DNA from: Trichobilharzia szidati
Lineage: Eukaryota; Platyhelminthes; Trematoda; Strigeidida; Schistosomatidae
Direction: 5' to 3'
DNA: 64,000 nucleotides
NCBI GenBank assembly: GCA_944472155.2
Contig: OX235273.1
Span: forward strand, 88,158,793-88,222,792
Positions within the stretch are counted from its first letter, which is position 1; each line of letters begins with the position of its first letter. Made by a program: the position numbers and the translations under genes. Shown one piece after another: positions 9,561-21,865 of the stretch. The notes under the pieces are model-generated. The model was given only the letters and a program-made list of their open reading frames with translations. It searched no databases and had not been told where the DNA came from.

Positions 9561-10514
9561 TGGTTCAAGATGGAAACTACATTGAAATCAATCTTAATAC
9601 CTACAAAAAACCTCCCCCCATAGTCTCAACAATTCAAAGTAGAGAATATTTTTGAAAATTGTACACTCGTGTGTGTATATATACATGTTTTTACATATAC
9701 TTCATCTTGTTTCATTTTTTTTTTCACTTCACCACAATGAAATACATTAGTTCACTGTAACACCTCACACATGTACACATATACAAAGTGTTTGACTGTG
9801 AAAAAATTAATGCTTATAGTGACTGATAGAACAGCTTTTAAACATGATTGAAAACATCCCCCTTAAATTTCAATCAGGATAACTTCGGATTAATTTGACT
9901 GATATATTCACCTAGACAAAGCCAATATTAATATACAATGTATCCTGTTCAAAGTGAAATCACTTAATTTCAAAATAAGTAACTTAATCCTACTACACAA
10001 TTGCTCTTCGTACCCATTGATCTGCAATACACCTCTGTAAACAGCGTAATATGAGTGTAACTATTGGAATTATTTTGACCTTGTGAATTTCTTTGGTATT
10101 AAAGGAGATATAGGATTAATGTCAGTGTAAATCGCTTCACGAACCGATATCAACGATTTTGTAACTGATGTCGAGATTAGTGACGAAATGTAAACTGAAA
10201 GACTGAGCGAAGAAATATTTACTTTTCAATTAGATCCTCATCTCTGGCTCTACTCTAATATATAATGCATAGCATTTTTATTACAATACACAACAGATTA
10301 CCAATCAAGTGGCGATATGTTTGTTAACAATAATTAGTCAATGTCAACGTGTCAATGAGTTGATAATAAACGAAGAAAATCAATACACATTTAAAAGGTA
10401 GAAATGGTTAGAATAAATTAATTTTACAAGGATAACACGTAATTGAAGACGAAGTGGTCAAAATAATAGTAAAAAAGAATATGGACAGTTATAATTTTTA
10501 TAGTTTTTAAAGGT
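9561..10514. other. no gene; probable 3' flank of the PLE fragment
   Basis: AT-rich. The part next to 10514 is probably the 3' end of the minus-strand PLE. Its limit cannot be set from one copy. Confidence 0.35.
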
Positions 10515-11081
10515 TTAGGAGGAGGGGGGCGACGTAGTCCTGTTTATGCATTCTTGTAACGATAGCCACGGTAAGGAAAGTGGCTGTACAAATTTCTTCT
10601 GAACACATAGACTTGGCTTCTTAAGGTGGATTCCAATTGCTTCAGCTGTATGTAGAAGACGAACTCGTAGAGCAAAACTAAGATTAGTCGGAATGCGATA
10701 AATAATTTTAAATGCAGTATTAACGTCAACCTTATGCTCACTATCTACAAGGTGTGCTAAAATAGAACTACGAATAGATCTTGTTTGTCCCTTGCTTAAC
10801 CATGCTGGATGATGTTCGGAAATACGACGATGAAACTGCCTAATTGTACGCCCAATGTAGCTGGCTCCGCAGCTGCAGTCAAACTGGTAGACACACATAG
10901 AAGAGGCAAAATTAGGTAGTTTATCCTTATTTCTCGAACATAGAATAGGGGTGGTTGTGAAGAGACAACGTACCTCTGCTGCATAATAAGCTCTTTTAAC
11001 TGCATTCTTCAGGTGCTGTGTTATTATTTCGCTGATGTTGTCACTGAGGGACTGCAATTTTATGCACTGACATTTAAGCAC
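10515..11081 (-). mobile_element. Penelope-like element, GIY-YIG C-terminal fragment
   Basis: A 188-residue open frame. CVYQFDCSCGASYIGRTIRQ holds the GIY-YIG core preceded by a Cys-x-Cys, and FHRRISEHHPAW supplies the expected Arg and His. The frame then continues with SSILAHLVDSEHKVDV and LCVQKKFVQPLSLPW. The same layout and the same end (SLSLPW) occur in the PLE at 37895-39511, so they belong to related families. The RT domain is missing upstream. No stop or frameshift lies inside the domain. Confidence 0.85.
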
Positions 11082-11954
11082 TAGTGGTTTGCATTTATTC
11101 TCATGAATTATGTATTATTCTACTTATTTTTTTGTTGAAATAATATTTTCCCCTTGAAAACTTTTTTATGGTTTTGTTAATCTAGGCATCTGTGTATATT
11201 AAAACACTCTTTTTTATCCATAGGAAATAATTTTTTATTGTTTGTTTAGGAGTTTTTTATTACCCTTTTAATACTTATTGGTCACGTACTTTCGTGAATG
11301 TTCTGAATTCATGGGATTAAAGTTTGTCAGACAAAATTCAGATGACTATAAATAATATCAACCGTCCAAGCGACTATATCTAGCTTTCTATCTCAAGCTT
11401 GCCGACTGGAAATTAACGACTTGCTTCTAGGCCTTTCAAATGCATTAGAATAGTTGTCTCCAAACTCTAGTTCATTCGTAATCCTACGTCTTTTGAATGA
11501 CTTCGCAACATGTCATTTTTAGTCAAACCTCAGGCTCACATTTTCTCATGTGATTAAAAAGTGAAGTATACAATCCTAATACGGCTAATGGTAGAATATA
11601 TTTAGCGCAGCCATTGAAACAAAATTTTGAGTTAGCTAGACTTACGGTATACGCTATGTAGCCAGGCTATTTATACGTACGTATAGTTCACTCATAAATT
11701 CTATGTCTTTTTAGTGACACAAAAGCATTCCGTATACCGTCAGTCATATGCATTCCAATGTATCTTCAAGCCCTTATTATTCACATGGAAGTCAAATACA
11801 TTTGGCTAACGGTATAATACATGTTCTTGAGTTATTCACATACATCAGAATAAAAAGTACCTACACTCTGCTTCACTTATAGTCTTATAATTTTTAATAA
11901 ATAAGACTATATGCCTTAGTAATAATGTTCCGGATAATTTTAACTGTGTTAAGA
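11082..11954. other. no recognisable feature
   Basis: AT-rich. The RT portion expected to follow the PLE fragment on the minus strand is not visible, so the element is 5'-truncated here. Confidence 0.4.
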
Positions 11955-12149
11955 TGGCTTGATGATATTAGATGGGTGGAGGCAATCGGCAGGAAGCCTT
12001 GGACCTAGGTTTCGTGTTAGTTGGCGCTCATCAGTAAGGCGTATCTGCAACCTTGAAGGAACTCATGTCCCTTCTGAGATTCGAACCCGCGTCACCCAGT
12101 GAGTTCTGCAGTCAGAGACGTTACCACTGAGCTATTCGGGCTTGCGATT
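11955..12149 (-). repeat. tRNA-derived SINE with hammerhead-like motif
   Basis: On the minus strand: A box TAGCTCAGTGGTAA, B box GGTTCGAATCTC (around 12079-12090), then a hammerhead-like core at 12009-12034, then a CTTCCTGCCGATTGCCTCC tail. It has the same plan as the 6667-6850 SINE but a different sequence, so it is a second family. Confidence 0.75.
12009..12034 (-). ncRNA. hammerhead-like ribozyme core
   Basis: The minus strand reads CTGATGA, GCGCCAACTAACAC, GAAAC. Both invariant blocks are intact and at the right distance. Stem II is weak: GCG opposite CAC has a C-A mismatch in the middle, which a single C-to-T change would repair. Activity is doubtful. Confidence 0.6.
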
Positions 12150-13029
12150 GACCACCTGTAGGACTGTAGTGGATATTTTGATTTGACACTAGTAACTAGT
12201 GTGATGTGTCTAGTCCTTTGTTTGGTGCAGACTGAATTCTGTCAGTCAGGTTTGCAATGTGAACATCATTCTAGGTAGCTCAATGATCTTAAAAGGCACT
12301 CCAGAACTTCATTCACTTTTGCATGAGTATTTTAATCTAGTGTAATGCATATATTTACTATAATTCTTGTGCATATATGATCATACTATGTTGTATATAG
12401 TATGCACTACACTTCACGAAGACATTAGATTAGACTTCGATTAGATTTCACGTGGTGTATGAGCCACGTATTTCATTCTTTGTAAGCCTACAGTCAAAAG
12501 AAAAATCGACTGATTTTCTGATTTTGATAATAATAATATTATTATTAGTCGATAATCCCAGCTATGAAGACTGATATGAGTAGTCATATTGAGTAACATG
12601 GTCACAATTAAAACATGAGTAAAAATCACAATAAAAATGTAATTAAAGCCATTGAAATGGTTAATCAATGTTAGTTACACGATTGGGTTTTCTTTTATTC
12701 CAAACAACAACCGGGAGGAATATCGTCGACATTAAAGTATGCCGCACAGATATGAAGGAATAGAAGATAGTTAGGTAAATTATTGAAAAATCACTCCGCT
12801 GGTGCATACTGAGATAGTTTTAATCATTATTGGATTGTGTTCGGAAAGTTGAAAAGAAATAGAGACTGAAATTTGATTGCCATTGATTTTCCCACCTCTT
12901 GGAAATCGTAGTAACGTAGGTCGATATGGTTTGTCTTTTTTTTTCACGACTTCCGTTCTCTTTCTCTTCCGACTACTTTCATGGTCAGTGGATAGTGAGA
13001 GTTACTCAAGCTTTCGAAACGGCGTATTC
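12150..13029. other. no gene seen
   Basis: AT-rich sequence with an AATAATAATATTATTATTA palindrome near 12525. Nothing recognisable. Confidence 0.4.
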
Positions 13030-15074
13030 AGTTCAGTGTATTATTTATTATTATTATTGTTCCCTTGGGTTCCTAGTGGAACATAGGGCTTCAACTGCAC
13101 GTCTCCACTTGCTTCTGTCTTCTGCTGTTCTTTTCACTTGCGTCCATGTTATTCCATACTGTTTCATCTCCTCCTCACACGATCTCCTCCATGTCACCCT
13201 TGGACGTCCCACTCGCCGCTTCCCTTTCGGGTTCCACTCGAGGGCTTGACGCGCGATGTCACTCAACGGCCTCCTCAGCGAGTGTCCAATCCATCTCCAC
13301 TTCCTCCTGCATATTTGTTGGGCGATTGGTTCCTGTTTCGTTTGTTCCCATAGCTTCTTGTTTGTGATTCTTTCTGGCCATCTAATCTTCAGTACGGAGC
13401 GAAGACAGTTGTTGATAAAGGTCTGCAACCTGTTGAAAATATTCTTGGTGACCCGCCAAGTTTCTGATCCGTAAAGCAAAATTGACTTGACGTTTGTATT
13501 GAAAATCCGAATTTTGTTGTTGATGGTGAGTGACGAAGATTTCCAGATTGGTTTCAGGTTGATGAATGTGTTTCTCGCCTTCCCGATTCTCGATTTGACA
13601 TCCTCGTCCGTTCCTCCTGTGGTTGAGACAATGCTCCCCAGATAAGTGAAAGAAGTAACCTCCTTCAAATCTCTCCCGTTGATGGTGATTGGCACTGGAT
13701 GTTGCTGCTGTTGTTGTTGTTGGTTGGTTATTTTCATAACCTCCGTCTTGTCTATGTTCACCTGGAGTCCTGTCTTTGCTGCTTCTTCGACCAGTTTGTC
13801 GGTTTTTGCTTGTAAGTCTTCGATTTTGTGTGACATCAAACATAAATCATCCGCAAAATCCAGGTCTTCTAGGTTCTTCACGTCGGTCCAGGATATCCCT
13901 GTCTTCTCGTTTCCCCCTGTCTGGCTCATAATCCAGTCCACCACAATTAGGAATATCATTGGTGATAATAAGCACCTTTGTCTGACTCCTGTGTTTACTC
14001 GAAACGCCTCGCTGAGTTTTCCGTTGTGGATCACTTGACATGTGCCGTTGTCGTACAGTTGTTGAATAAGGTTGATGAATATTTGCGGTACGCCGTAGTA
14101 CTCGAGTAGTTTCCAAATTACTTCGCGGTCAACGCTGTCGAAGGCCTTCTCAAAGTCTATGAAGTTGAGGTAGAGATTTGATTGCCATTCCATGCTTTGT
14201 TCGATGATAATGCGTAGAGTTGCAATTTGGTCAGAACATGATTTGCCTTTCCTGAATCCAGCTTGTTCTGGTCGGAGTTCTGTAGCCAGCGCGTCCTTGA
14301 TTCTCTCCAGGATGATGCGACTCAGGATTTTACTTGGCGTCGACAGGAGCATGATTCCTCGCCAGTTCTTGCAGAGTCCCAGGTCGCCCTTCTTTGGTAG
14401 TTTCACCAGGTAACCTTTCCTCCAGTCAGTAAGCACTTTTCCCTCTTTCCAGATCTTTTGCAATAGTGGAGTCAGCATATGTGCTGTCGTTTCTGGGTCC
14501 GCTTTCAGTGCTTCAGGGGGTATTCCATCTGGTCCAGCTGCTTTTCCAGCTTTCAGAAGCTTGATTGCATTCATGACTTCAGTTTTCGTTGGAGGATTGG
14601 TGTCAACTTGCAGTTGTGTACGTGCTGTTGTTGGTATTACTGGACGGGTTGTAGGTGGTGGTCGATTCAAGAGTCCTTTGAAGTGGTCCGCCCATTGTTT
14701 AATCTGTCTTTCTTCTTTGGTAATTGGGTTCCCTTGGTTGTCTTTTATAGGTTTCACTTGTGTTGATCTCTTCCCGGATAGAGACTTGGTTATCTGATAT
14801 AGTGTCCTCAGGTCCCTTTTGCCTGCTGCCTTCTCAGCTTCAGTAGCCAGGTTGTCGTAGAATTGTCTTTTGTCCTTCCTGGCACTCTTCTTCACTTCTT
14901 TGTCCAGTGCTGTGTAAGTTGAGTTCAGCGTCTCTTTCTCTTGTCCATCTTTGCATTGAATCATTTTCTCTTTCACTTTTCTCCTCTCCTCTATTAGTTT
15001 CCAAGTGTCTGTTGAGAGCCATTCCTTGTCTTGTTTCTTCTTTCTTCCTAAAACCGTTGAGCACGTTTCGTTGC
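13030..15074 (-). mobile_element. RTE-clade retrotransposon (SR2-like), 5' end in assembly gap
   Basis: One open frame runs on the minus strand from the gap edge (15074) to the stop at 13054. It covers the region between endonuclease and RT (KKQDKEWLSTDTWKLIEER), then AAGPDGIPPEALK, NWRGIMLLSTPSKILSRI, EQAGFRKGKSCSDQI, FIDFEKAFDSVD, DFADDLCLM and the C-terminal RWIGHSLRR and RRVGRPRVTWRR. The 3' tail is AATAATAATAAATAATA. Two oddities stand out. The conserved RQGCLLSP reads RQRCLLSP, with Gly changed to Arg next to the active site. A run of seven Gln sits after the FADD block. Otherwise there are no stops over about 670 codons, so the copy is young. The endonuclease should lie in the gap. Confidence 0.88.
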
Positions 15075-15573
15075 NNNNNNNNNNNNNNNNNNNNNNNNNN
15101 NNNNNNNNNNNNNNNNNNNNNNNNNNNNNNNNNNNNNNNNNNNNNNNNNNNNNNNNNNNNNNNNNNNNNNNNNNNNNNNNNNNNNNNNNNNNNNNNNNNN
15201 NNNNNNNNNNNNNNNNNNNNNNNNNNNNNNNNNNNNNNNNNNNNNNNNNNNNNNNNNNNNNNNNNNNNNNNNNNNNNNNNNNNNNNNNNNNNNNNNNNNN
15301 NNNNNNNNNNNNNNNNNNNNNNNNNNNNNNNNNNNNNNNNNNNNNNNNNNNNNNNNNNNNNNNNNNNNNNNNNNNNNNNNNNNNNNNNNNNNNNNNNNNN
15401 NNNNNNNNNNNNNNNNNNNNNNNNNNNNNNNNNNNNNNNNNNNNNNNNNNNNNNNNNNNNNNNNNNNNNNNNNNNNNNNNNNNNNNNNNNNNNNNNNNNN
15501 NNNNNNNNNNNNNNNNNNNNNNNNNNNNNNNNNNNNNNNNNNNNNNNNNNNNNNNNNNNNNNNNNNNNNNNNN
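15075..15573. other. assembly gap (499 N)
   Basis: A run of N. It separates a minus-strand RTE from a plus-strand CR1 end. The size may be an estimate. Confidence 0.99.
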
Positions 15574-17190
15574 GCTTCGGTGCACCCTCAATCGACATAA
15601 AGTTAAAGCTTCAATCGGCTAACCTAACCAAACTCCAAAGTGTCGTTGACCTAGGTCTGAGGTACTCGAGTAACCTAACATTCTCTGAGCAAGTGGCATC
15701 ACAGACTCAAAAGTCGAGGATGCTCTCAGGATGCATACTCAGGAACTTTCACGACAATGAAGCAAGGCTCATTCTGTACAAAACCTGTGTAAGGCCACTA
15801 CAAGAATACTGTCCATTTATTATTAGCAGCACTCACACACGTGAAAAGCTAAGAATTGAAAGTATCCAACGATATTTTACCTCGAAACTACTAGGCTACG
15901 AATGTAAGAAAGACTACATTTCACGGTGCATGATTCTACAACTTGACCCACTCTGGACAAGACGACTAATTATAAACCTAGTATTCTTCTATAAGGTCCT
16001 ACACAAAATATCATTCTCAGACATTAAGGACATACAATTCGCGCGAGAAGGCTCTTACGATCTGCGTAACCAAAATTGCACAGTGACAATAAAGGCCTTT
16101 AAGTCAACACTCCGCGAAAACTTCTTCACAGTCATGTATTCTAAAATATGGAACAATCTGCCCCTAGATGTCAGGAACTGCAATACAGTTTTAAGTTTCA
16201 AACGCTCTCTGTACACACTATTTCACTCTACCGACTATATAAATAAACTATTTATTCCTAGAACGAATCAACTATTAGTCTACTACAGTACCTAAACGCG
16301 CTTAAATACCCTTACTTCTCTAAAGACTATAAATAAACTAGTAGCATAAATGCATAAAAAGACATAGTAGAAACAAATTTTTGTTCATCAAATTACAATG
16401 TACAACGAATATAATCAAATCTTTTAAACTCCACCTGGTTTTTCTTTGTCCTCTGGTACATTTCTGTTGTATTTACTTTGTAGTACAAGTTGCATTGATC
16501 TACATTCCGACTGAAGCTGAGAAACAATTGAAGTCACTTACTCATATATCATCCCTCAAGGTTTGGCTAGTAATGGCTCAGCATCCTTGATGAAATCCAC
16601 TGTCACCATAACAAGACGCTGTACAGCATCTTATACAAGCACTGTCAACGATCTAAAATGGTTTTTATATAGCTTTCTACGCGTTTATCAACTTACTCGT
16701 ACGGAGCAACCATGCTGTGACAAATGGCGGGCTATGGGTGACTTGAGTGCAGTAAAACAAATCTGCTTGACAATGACCAATATTAATCTGCATTCAGTTG
16801 AATTCACATCTGGTATTACTTGCAAAAAAATGATGTCAAAATCATAAAAATTAATCACTCATTTTAAATTAATACACAATTTGAACATAAAACAAGATAC
16901 GATGCCGCACACAACAAAGTTATATGGAGGAATTGACTTCAAGCTTTATTTTTTTCCCAAATATTTGTAATTCATCCGACGCATACTTGGGTTTTTTTGT
17001 TAATGCGAAGACAATATTTCTTTATGTGCTCCATTGAACGACTAACTATCAGAATGTGCTCACTAACTGATGTCAGAGAGGACAGCAACCATGTAATTTC
17101 ACTATAAATCAAATTCATGTAATTTACATAATACTTATCCATGCCTGTACAACTGGTGTGTCCTACATTGATAGGAAATATATATTATTA
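15574..17190 (+). mobile_element. CR1-clade retrotransposon: ORF2 C-terminus and 3' UTR
   Basis: From the gap edge to 16295 the frame encodes the ORF2 end: FGAPSIDIK, VVDLGLRYSSNLTFSEQ, RNFHDNEARLILYKTC, RPLQEYCPFI, RYFTSKLLGYE and IWNNLPLDVR. This closely matches the end of the CR1 at 56737-60030. The next ~900 bp are the 3' UTR, shown by the same sequence following every other CR1 copy here (GCTTTATTTTTTTCCCAA, TTGTTAATGCGAAGACAATATTTCT, TCCATGCCTGTACAA). It ends in ATATATTATTATTAAAAAAAG at ~17190, where the next CR1 begins. Confidence 0.85.
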
Positions 17191-19117
17191 TTAAAAAAAG
17201 TTGAAGAAACAGTACTATTCCACTAAGGATATATCACTAATGCACTCAATTCATGAGTCTCTTGAATTTATCAAGCGCCAACGCTCTCAAAAGGACCTCG
17301 ACGGAGAAATAAGGGCACTTAAAATTACCTCCAAAGTTTATAACTTAACAACACTTCTTAAAAAACGAATGCAGTCGACTAGGGACATCCCCTATTTACT
17401 TCATGACAAAGTTATCTACAATGTGCCTGCCACCATCTGTGAAATATTCAGTGAGAGGTTTGCAAACTTTGGTTTAGAAACGCACATGCCTGGTGAAACC
17501 GGCCCCCTTACTAGCTCTTTCCTCGGAAACATAGTTTTCACAAACCAATTAATAGAACAAGCAGTTAAAAGCCTGAATCCTTCCACTAGCACGGGACCAG
17601 ATGGTCTTTCTTCTATAATTTTCAAAAACAGTGGGCGTGATATACCTATATTACTTCTTAAATTCTTCTCAATATCTATGGACACTGGCACTTACCCTAC
17701 TGAGTGGAAAGCTAGCTTCATAATTCCACGCTATAAATCCGGGGATAAGGCAAACGTCGACAATTACAGACCTATAAATATAACCCCAGTTGTCTCGCGA
17801 ATCATGAAGAAAGGTGTCAAAGATCATTTTTCAGACTATCTTCTTAGGGAAGATCTTGTTACAAGGTCTCAACACGGATTTCTCAAAAATAGGTCTTGCG
17901 TTACTTGCCACTTCGACTTTTTCAACTGCATCACTAGTAGTCGCGAAGCACGTAAGCTAGTTGTTGTTCTCTACTTCGATATATCTAGGGCATTTGACAT
18001 GGTATCTCACAGTACTCTCTTTGAGAAGCTGTACTCATGTGGAATTCGTAATCCATCACTGAACTCGTTACAGTCATTTCTAAGCAGCAGAGAACGAATA
18101 ACCAAAGTCGGGTCAGTATTGTCTCATCCTAGGCAGATCACAAGTGGGGTTGAGCAAGGTGGTGTCCTAGGTCCACTTTTATTTACGGTATACATTAACA
18201 GCATTTGTAACTGCTTCACCTCAGGTAAACCATTCCTGTATGCTGACGACCTCAAAGTTGTTTACTCCTGCTACACTCATGAATTAAGCAATATGGTAAA
18301 TAAAGTGCATTTTGAATTAAGTAGTCTCGCAACATGGTGTACTGAATCCTGTCTAAAGTTCAACATTGATAAATGCGGCTGGATTTGTATCGGAAACAGT
18401 AACCTTGACCTGAATCTTGAAATAAATGGGCGTAAACTAGCCAAGCTCAACTCAGACGTAGATCTCGGCATCAGATACTGTAGTAACTTAACGTTCTCTG
18501 AACAACCTGATTATGCCAGACGTAAAACACGAAGGCTCCTAGGATGCATAACTCGCAATTTCTTTTGTTGTGAAATTAGGGTTTTATTATATAAAGTATG
18601 TGTCCGACCTATTTTAGAATACTGCCCGTTTATTCTTAGCGGACTCAGACAAAATGACAAGCTTAAGTTAGGAGTGCAACGGCAATTCACCTTAAGAATT
18701 CTTGGTTTAGAAAGTGGTCTCCAATACTACGAACGTTGCGACAGACTAAGTTTAGAACCACTCTGGAAAAGACGTCTTAAGCTAAACCTAATTTTTTACT
18801 ACAATCTAACTAATCTGCTCGTGCACTCCTCCGAGCCAACAATTAAACCTACCGCTGTCATCAGTTACATTCTTAGAAATCATGACAACCTAGTTGCTAC
18901 AGAGCATTGTCAGACTCACATGTGGTACAACTTCTTCTTAAATAAGTTTTCAGTCATTTGGAATACATTACCAGCTGATGTGTGCGATGCAAACACACTC
19001 GCGGTGTTCATCTCCTCAGTCACCAGACTGTTTAGAGATGAGAATTCACTTCTGCGTCTGACTCTTACACCCTCTTTTTCACCCCACATAGATATTTTAA
19101 GTTCATTAAACGTGTAG
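17191..19117 (+). CDS. CR1 ORF2, RT part intact, endonuclease truncated
   Basis: A 638-codon open frame. It starts inside ORF2 just after the endonuclease (KKQYYSTKDISLMHSIHE) and directly abuts the 3' tail of the previous CR1. The RT motifs are STGPDGLSSIIFK, NYRPINITPVVSRI, QHGFLKNRSC, YFDISRAFDMV, GVEQGGVLGPLLF and YADDLK. The C-terminal domain includes RPILEYCPFI and IWNTLPADV. No internal stop occurs. The minus-strand copy at 48235-51000 is nearly the same protein. The truncation point is typical of incomplete target-primed reverse transcription. Confidence 0.88.
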
Positions 19118-20120
19118 TTACAACAAACTACAATTATAAATTTTCATATTATTGGAAGTACATGATAGACATTTTTACACAGGGCAATAATATTAGTTCA
19201 CACAATATAAAAGTTAGCATAACGGGACTAGTTAGTTAGTGCATCAAAATAACTATAGTTACTAAACAGAATATAAATGTATATATACATATTAATCACT
19301 CCCTCAAGACTCCACTTGCTTTCTTTTGTGTTGCTGTTGTTTGTCTTCTTCTTCTCTCACCATTTCAGCTTCCATTTGACTTTTTGAATGAGAATGAAGA
19401 ATGTGGATAATTGACCATTTACAATGACAAATGATCTGCAAACATTATTGGTCCCATATCTTAACATTCCCTCGTGAATTACGCATTACCTTTCTCCACG
19501 ACGCAACCTGGATTACAGTGATGGAATATACCTTGTAACTTACAACATAACTGATCTTGTCTGCAAAAATAGCTTGCATTTCTTGAAAACACCCGTTTAT
19601 AAGAATATATAAACTCTCATTATTATTAGTCTACATTGAGTACAAATCACTTGTGATGTTACGATGAAAATGCTGACAAAAGTATACAAGTGTATCACTT
19701 ATTTTAAATTATTATCAAATTTGGATATAAATCAAGAATAAGACTCGATGCCGTACACACCAAAGTTATGTGGAGGAATTATTTCAAGCTTTATTTTTTT
19801 CCCAAGTATTTGTAATCCGTCCAAAACATGGGTTTTTTGTTAATGCGAAGACAATATTTCTATATTTCTTGATGTTCTCCATTGAATGACTAGTTACCAC
19901 ACTGTTCCCACAGAACAAACACAAAAACGACTGCAACCATATAATTCCACCATGAACCAAATTTATGTAATTTATATAATACTTGTCCATTCATGTAGAA
20001 TTGGTGTTTCCTACATAGGTAGGAATAAATATGTATTTTATTAAATTATTATTGTCAAATTTGCTTACTAACCGTAAATGCAGTTCATCATATTGATGAT
20101 TCCTGTAAGCTGGTGTCCCT
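19118..20120 (+). mobile_element. CR1 3' UTR
   Basis: Follows the ORF2 stop and is collinear with 47240-48234 on the minus strand. It shares the long 3'-UTR landmarks (GGGTTTTTTGTTAATGCG, TTGGTGTTTCCTACATAGG) with the other CR1 copies, so this sequence belongs to the element and is not a separate repeat. Confidence 0.75.
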
Positions 20121-20159
20121 CATTTGCAAAAATGAAAAATATATTACTATTATTATTAA

Positions 20160-21840
20160 ATTGACAGCTCTAATCTCTGATGATAGTAAATTTTCAAAAC
20201 CAGGCAATGAGAAGAGTAAGATAGAATATATTGAACAGCAACTAACAGATGCGCTTAGGAGAACGAAGGACGACTGCCTCATAACTGAGAGCCTATCTGA
20301 ATGCCTGAGACCAACAGAATAAATTATCCCCACACTCTATTGTCTACCACAATGGAGGTATGTCACTTCGACCGATTTAAGACATGGCAGGATCGATTTG
20401 CCATCCGATCGCCAAATGGCCGTTCAAAATTACGCAGCCTGTGAGACAACAACTCTTTAAGTATTCTATCCGAGAAAATTTTGAATTTGCCGAATGCATA
20501 AAAGACTTGAATGTGAATGGCGAAAGAATGTTACCACTATATGAAGAGTCTCTAATTTCGAATGTGCCACTTATAGACACGCATTGTTTCCTTTGCACAT
20601 ATGTGGATGACAAGAATCTGGGCATCGGAATACCAACCTTATGTCTAGGAGAGTTGTTTTTAAGGTGCGCACTTAACGTACAATCTACATTCAACGATGT
20701 TATCTACAGACAGAAGGATGGGATCGCTGTGGGTTCTCCCCTTCGCCCACTTTTGGCAGACTGCTTCATGGTCAGCCTGAATAGCGGGATCTTAAAATAA
20801 AAAATGAACAAATCGCTGCTGTTAGAAATATACATCAATGACAGTTTCATAGTTTGTCAGGATGATTCTGACTTAAATTTTATCTTACATGAGTTTAATA
20901 ACTGCCATTCTTCAATTATATTTACAATGAAAGTCGGAAATGAATCAAATATTTTATTCCTGGACGTTGAAATGACAAGAAGAGACGATGGAACTCTGAA
21001 TAGATCTATCCACAGAAAACCAACATGGAATGACCAGCTGACCTGTCAGCAGTAAAAGGGCACCCATCATCTGGCTAGCTCACTGTACCAGAAAAATTTG
21101 TAGCAATGACTCTTTAGAAAAAGAGATACTATTTCTCAAAATCATCCTGATTCAAGCTGGATACCTCCCGCATCTCGAGGAGAAGAACATGAATTCAAAG
21201 CCAACATGGGAAGATTGCACTTCAGTGTTAGGGAAAACACTTTATTGAAGAAGACTTTTCCTTCAGCAACTCTAAGAGTGATATTCCCTAGCTGCCCACT
21301 AATTCGGAGCAACGTGAAGGACAGACTTCCGCATATGACCACTTCACTGCGCATATATCAGTTTAACTGCTCGGGCGATGCTGGGTACATAGGCCGTTAT
21401 GCGGGTCTTATCAAAACGTGTTAGTGGACATCATCCAGCATGGCTGCAAAGAAGGGGCACTGGTTCAATCAGGAGCGCCATAACTGAGCACCTCGTCGAT
21501 ATCTGGCACAGCAAATCAACCGACTCACCATTTAGAGTCATTTACAAAGCGAACAAAAATCTGCCAAAGGCAGTGTACTTCGAATTCTTCGTACTGCAGA
21601 CGCTCTCATCAAATGCATCGAAAAGCCGCAGCTGTGTGTTCAAAGGAAAGTAGTCCAGCCCTTACGACCGCAATGGACCTAGTTCGGTATGTTCCCTCAG
21701 CCTTGGCTTTCACCTTGTTCTCTATGTCATTTTCCTCTCTTTGTTTTCATTCACTTCATGCCATCTTTTCAGTTATAAGGACGGTTATTTTTAAGTTTGT
21801 TTCCATGCTCCTTGTGCTTACGCTTGTAATTCGCCTAGAA
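20160..21840 (+). pseudogene. decayed Penelope-like element
   Basis: Pieces of one PLE protein lie in order: N-terminal region (EYIEQQLTDALRRTKDD, to 20322), MSLRPI-stop-DMAGSICHPIAKW near 20370-20415, RT (YRQKDGIAVGSPL), active-site region, IFTMKVGNESNILFLDVEM, then NCSGDAGYIGR (GIY-YIG) and GSIRSAITEHLVD in a new frame. The RT box that should read YVDD reads YIND, losing one catalytic Asp. There are stops at about 20378, 20798 and 21053 and a frameshift near 21400. The 3' UTR runs to ~21840. It is dead. Confidence 0.8.
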
Positions 21841-21865
21841 TAAATATTTTACATATATATTCTAA

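Noticed and set aside
12070..12145. tRNA gene on the minus strand
   Set aside because: tRNA-like head of a SINE with a non-tRNA body attached.
13054..15591. ORFs reading through the N run
   Set aside because: The translated X stretch is assembly gap. Only the parts outside 15075-15573 are used.
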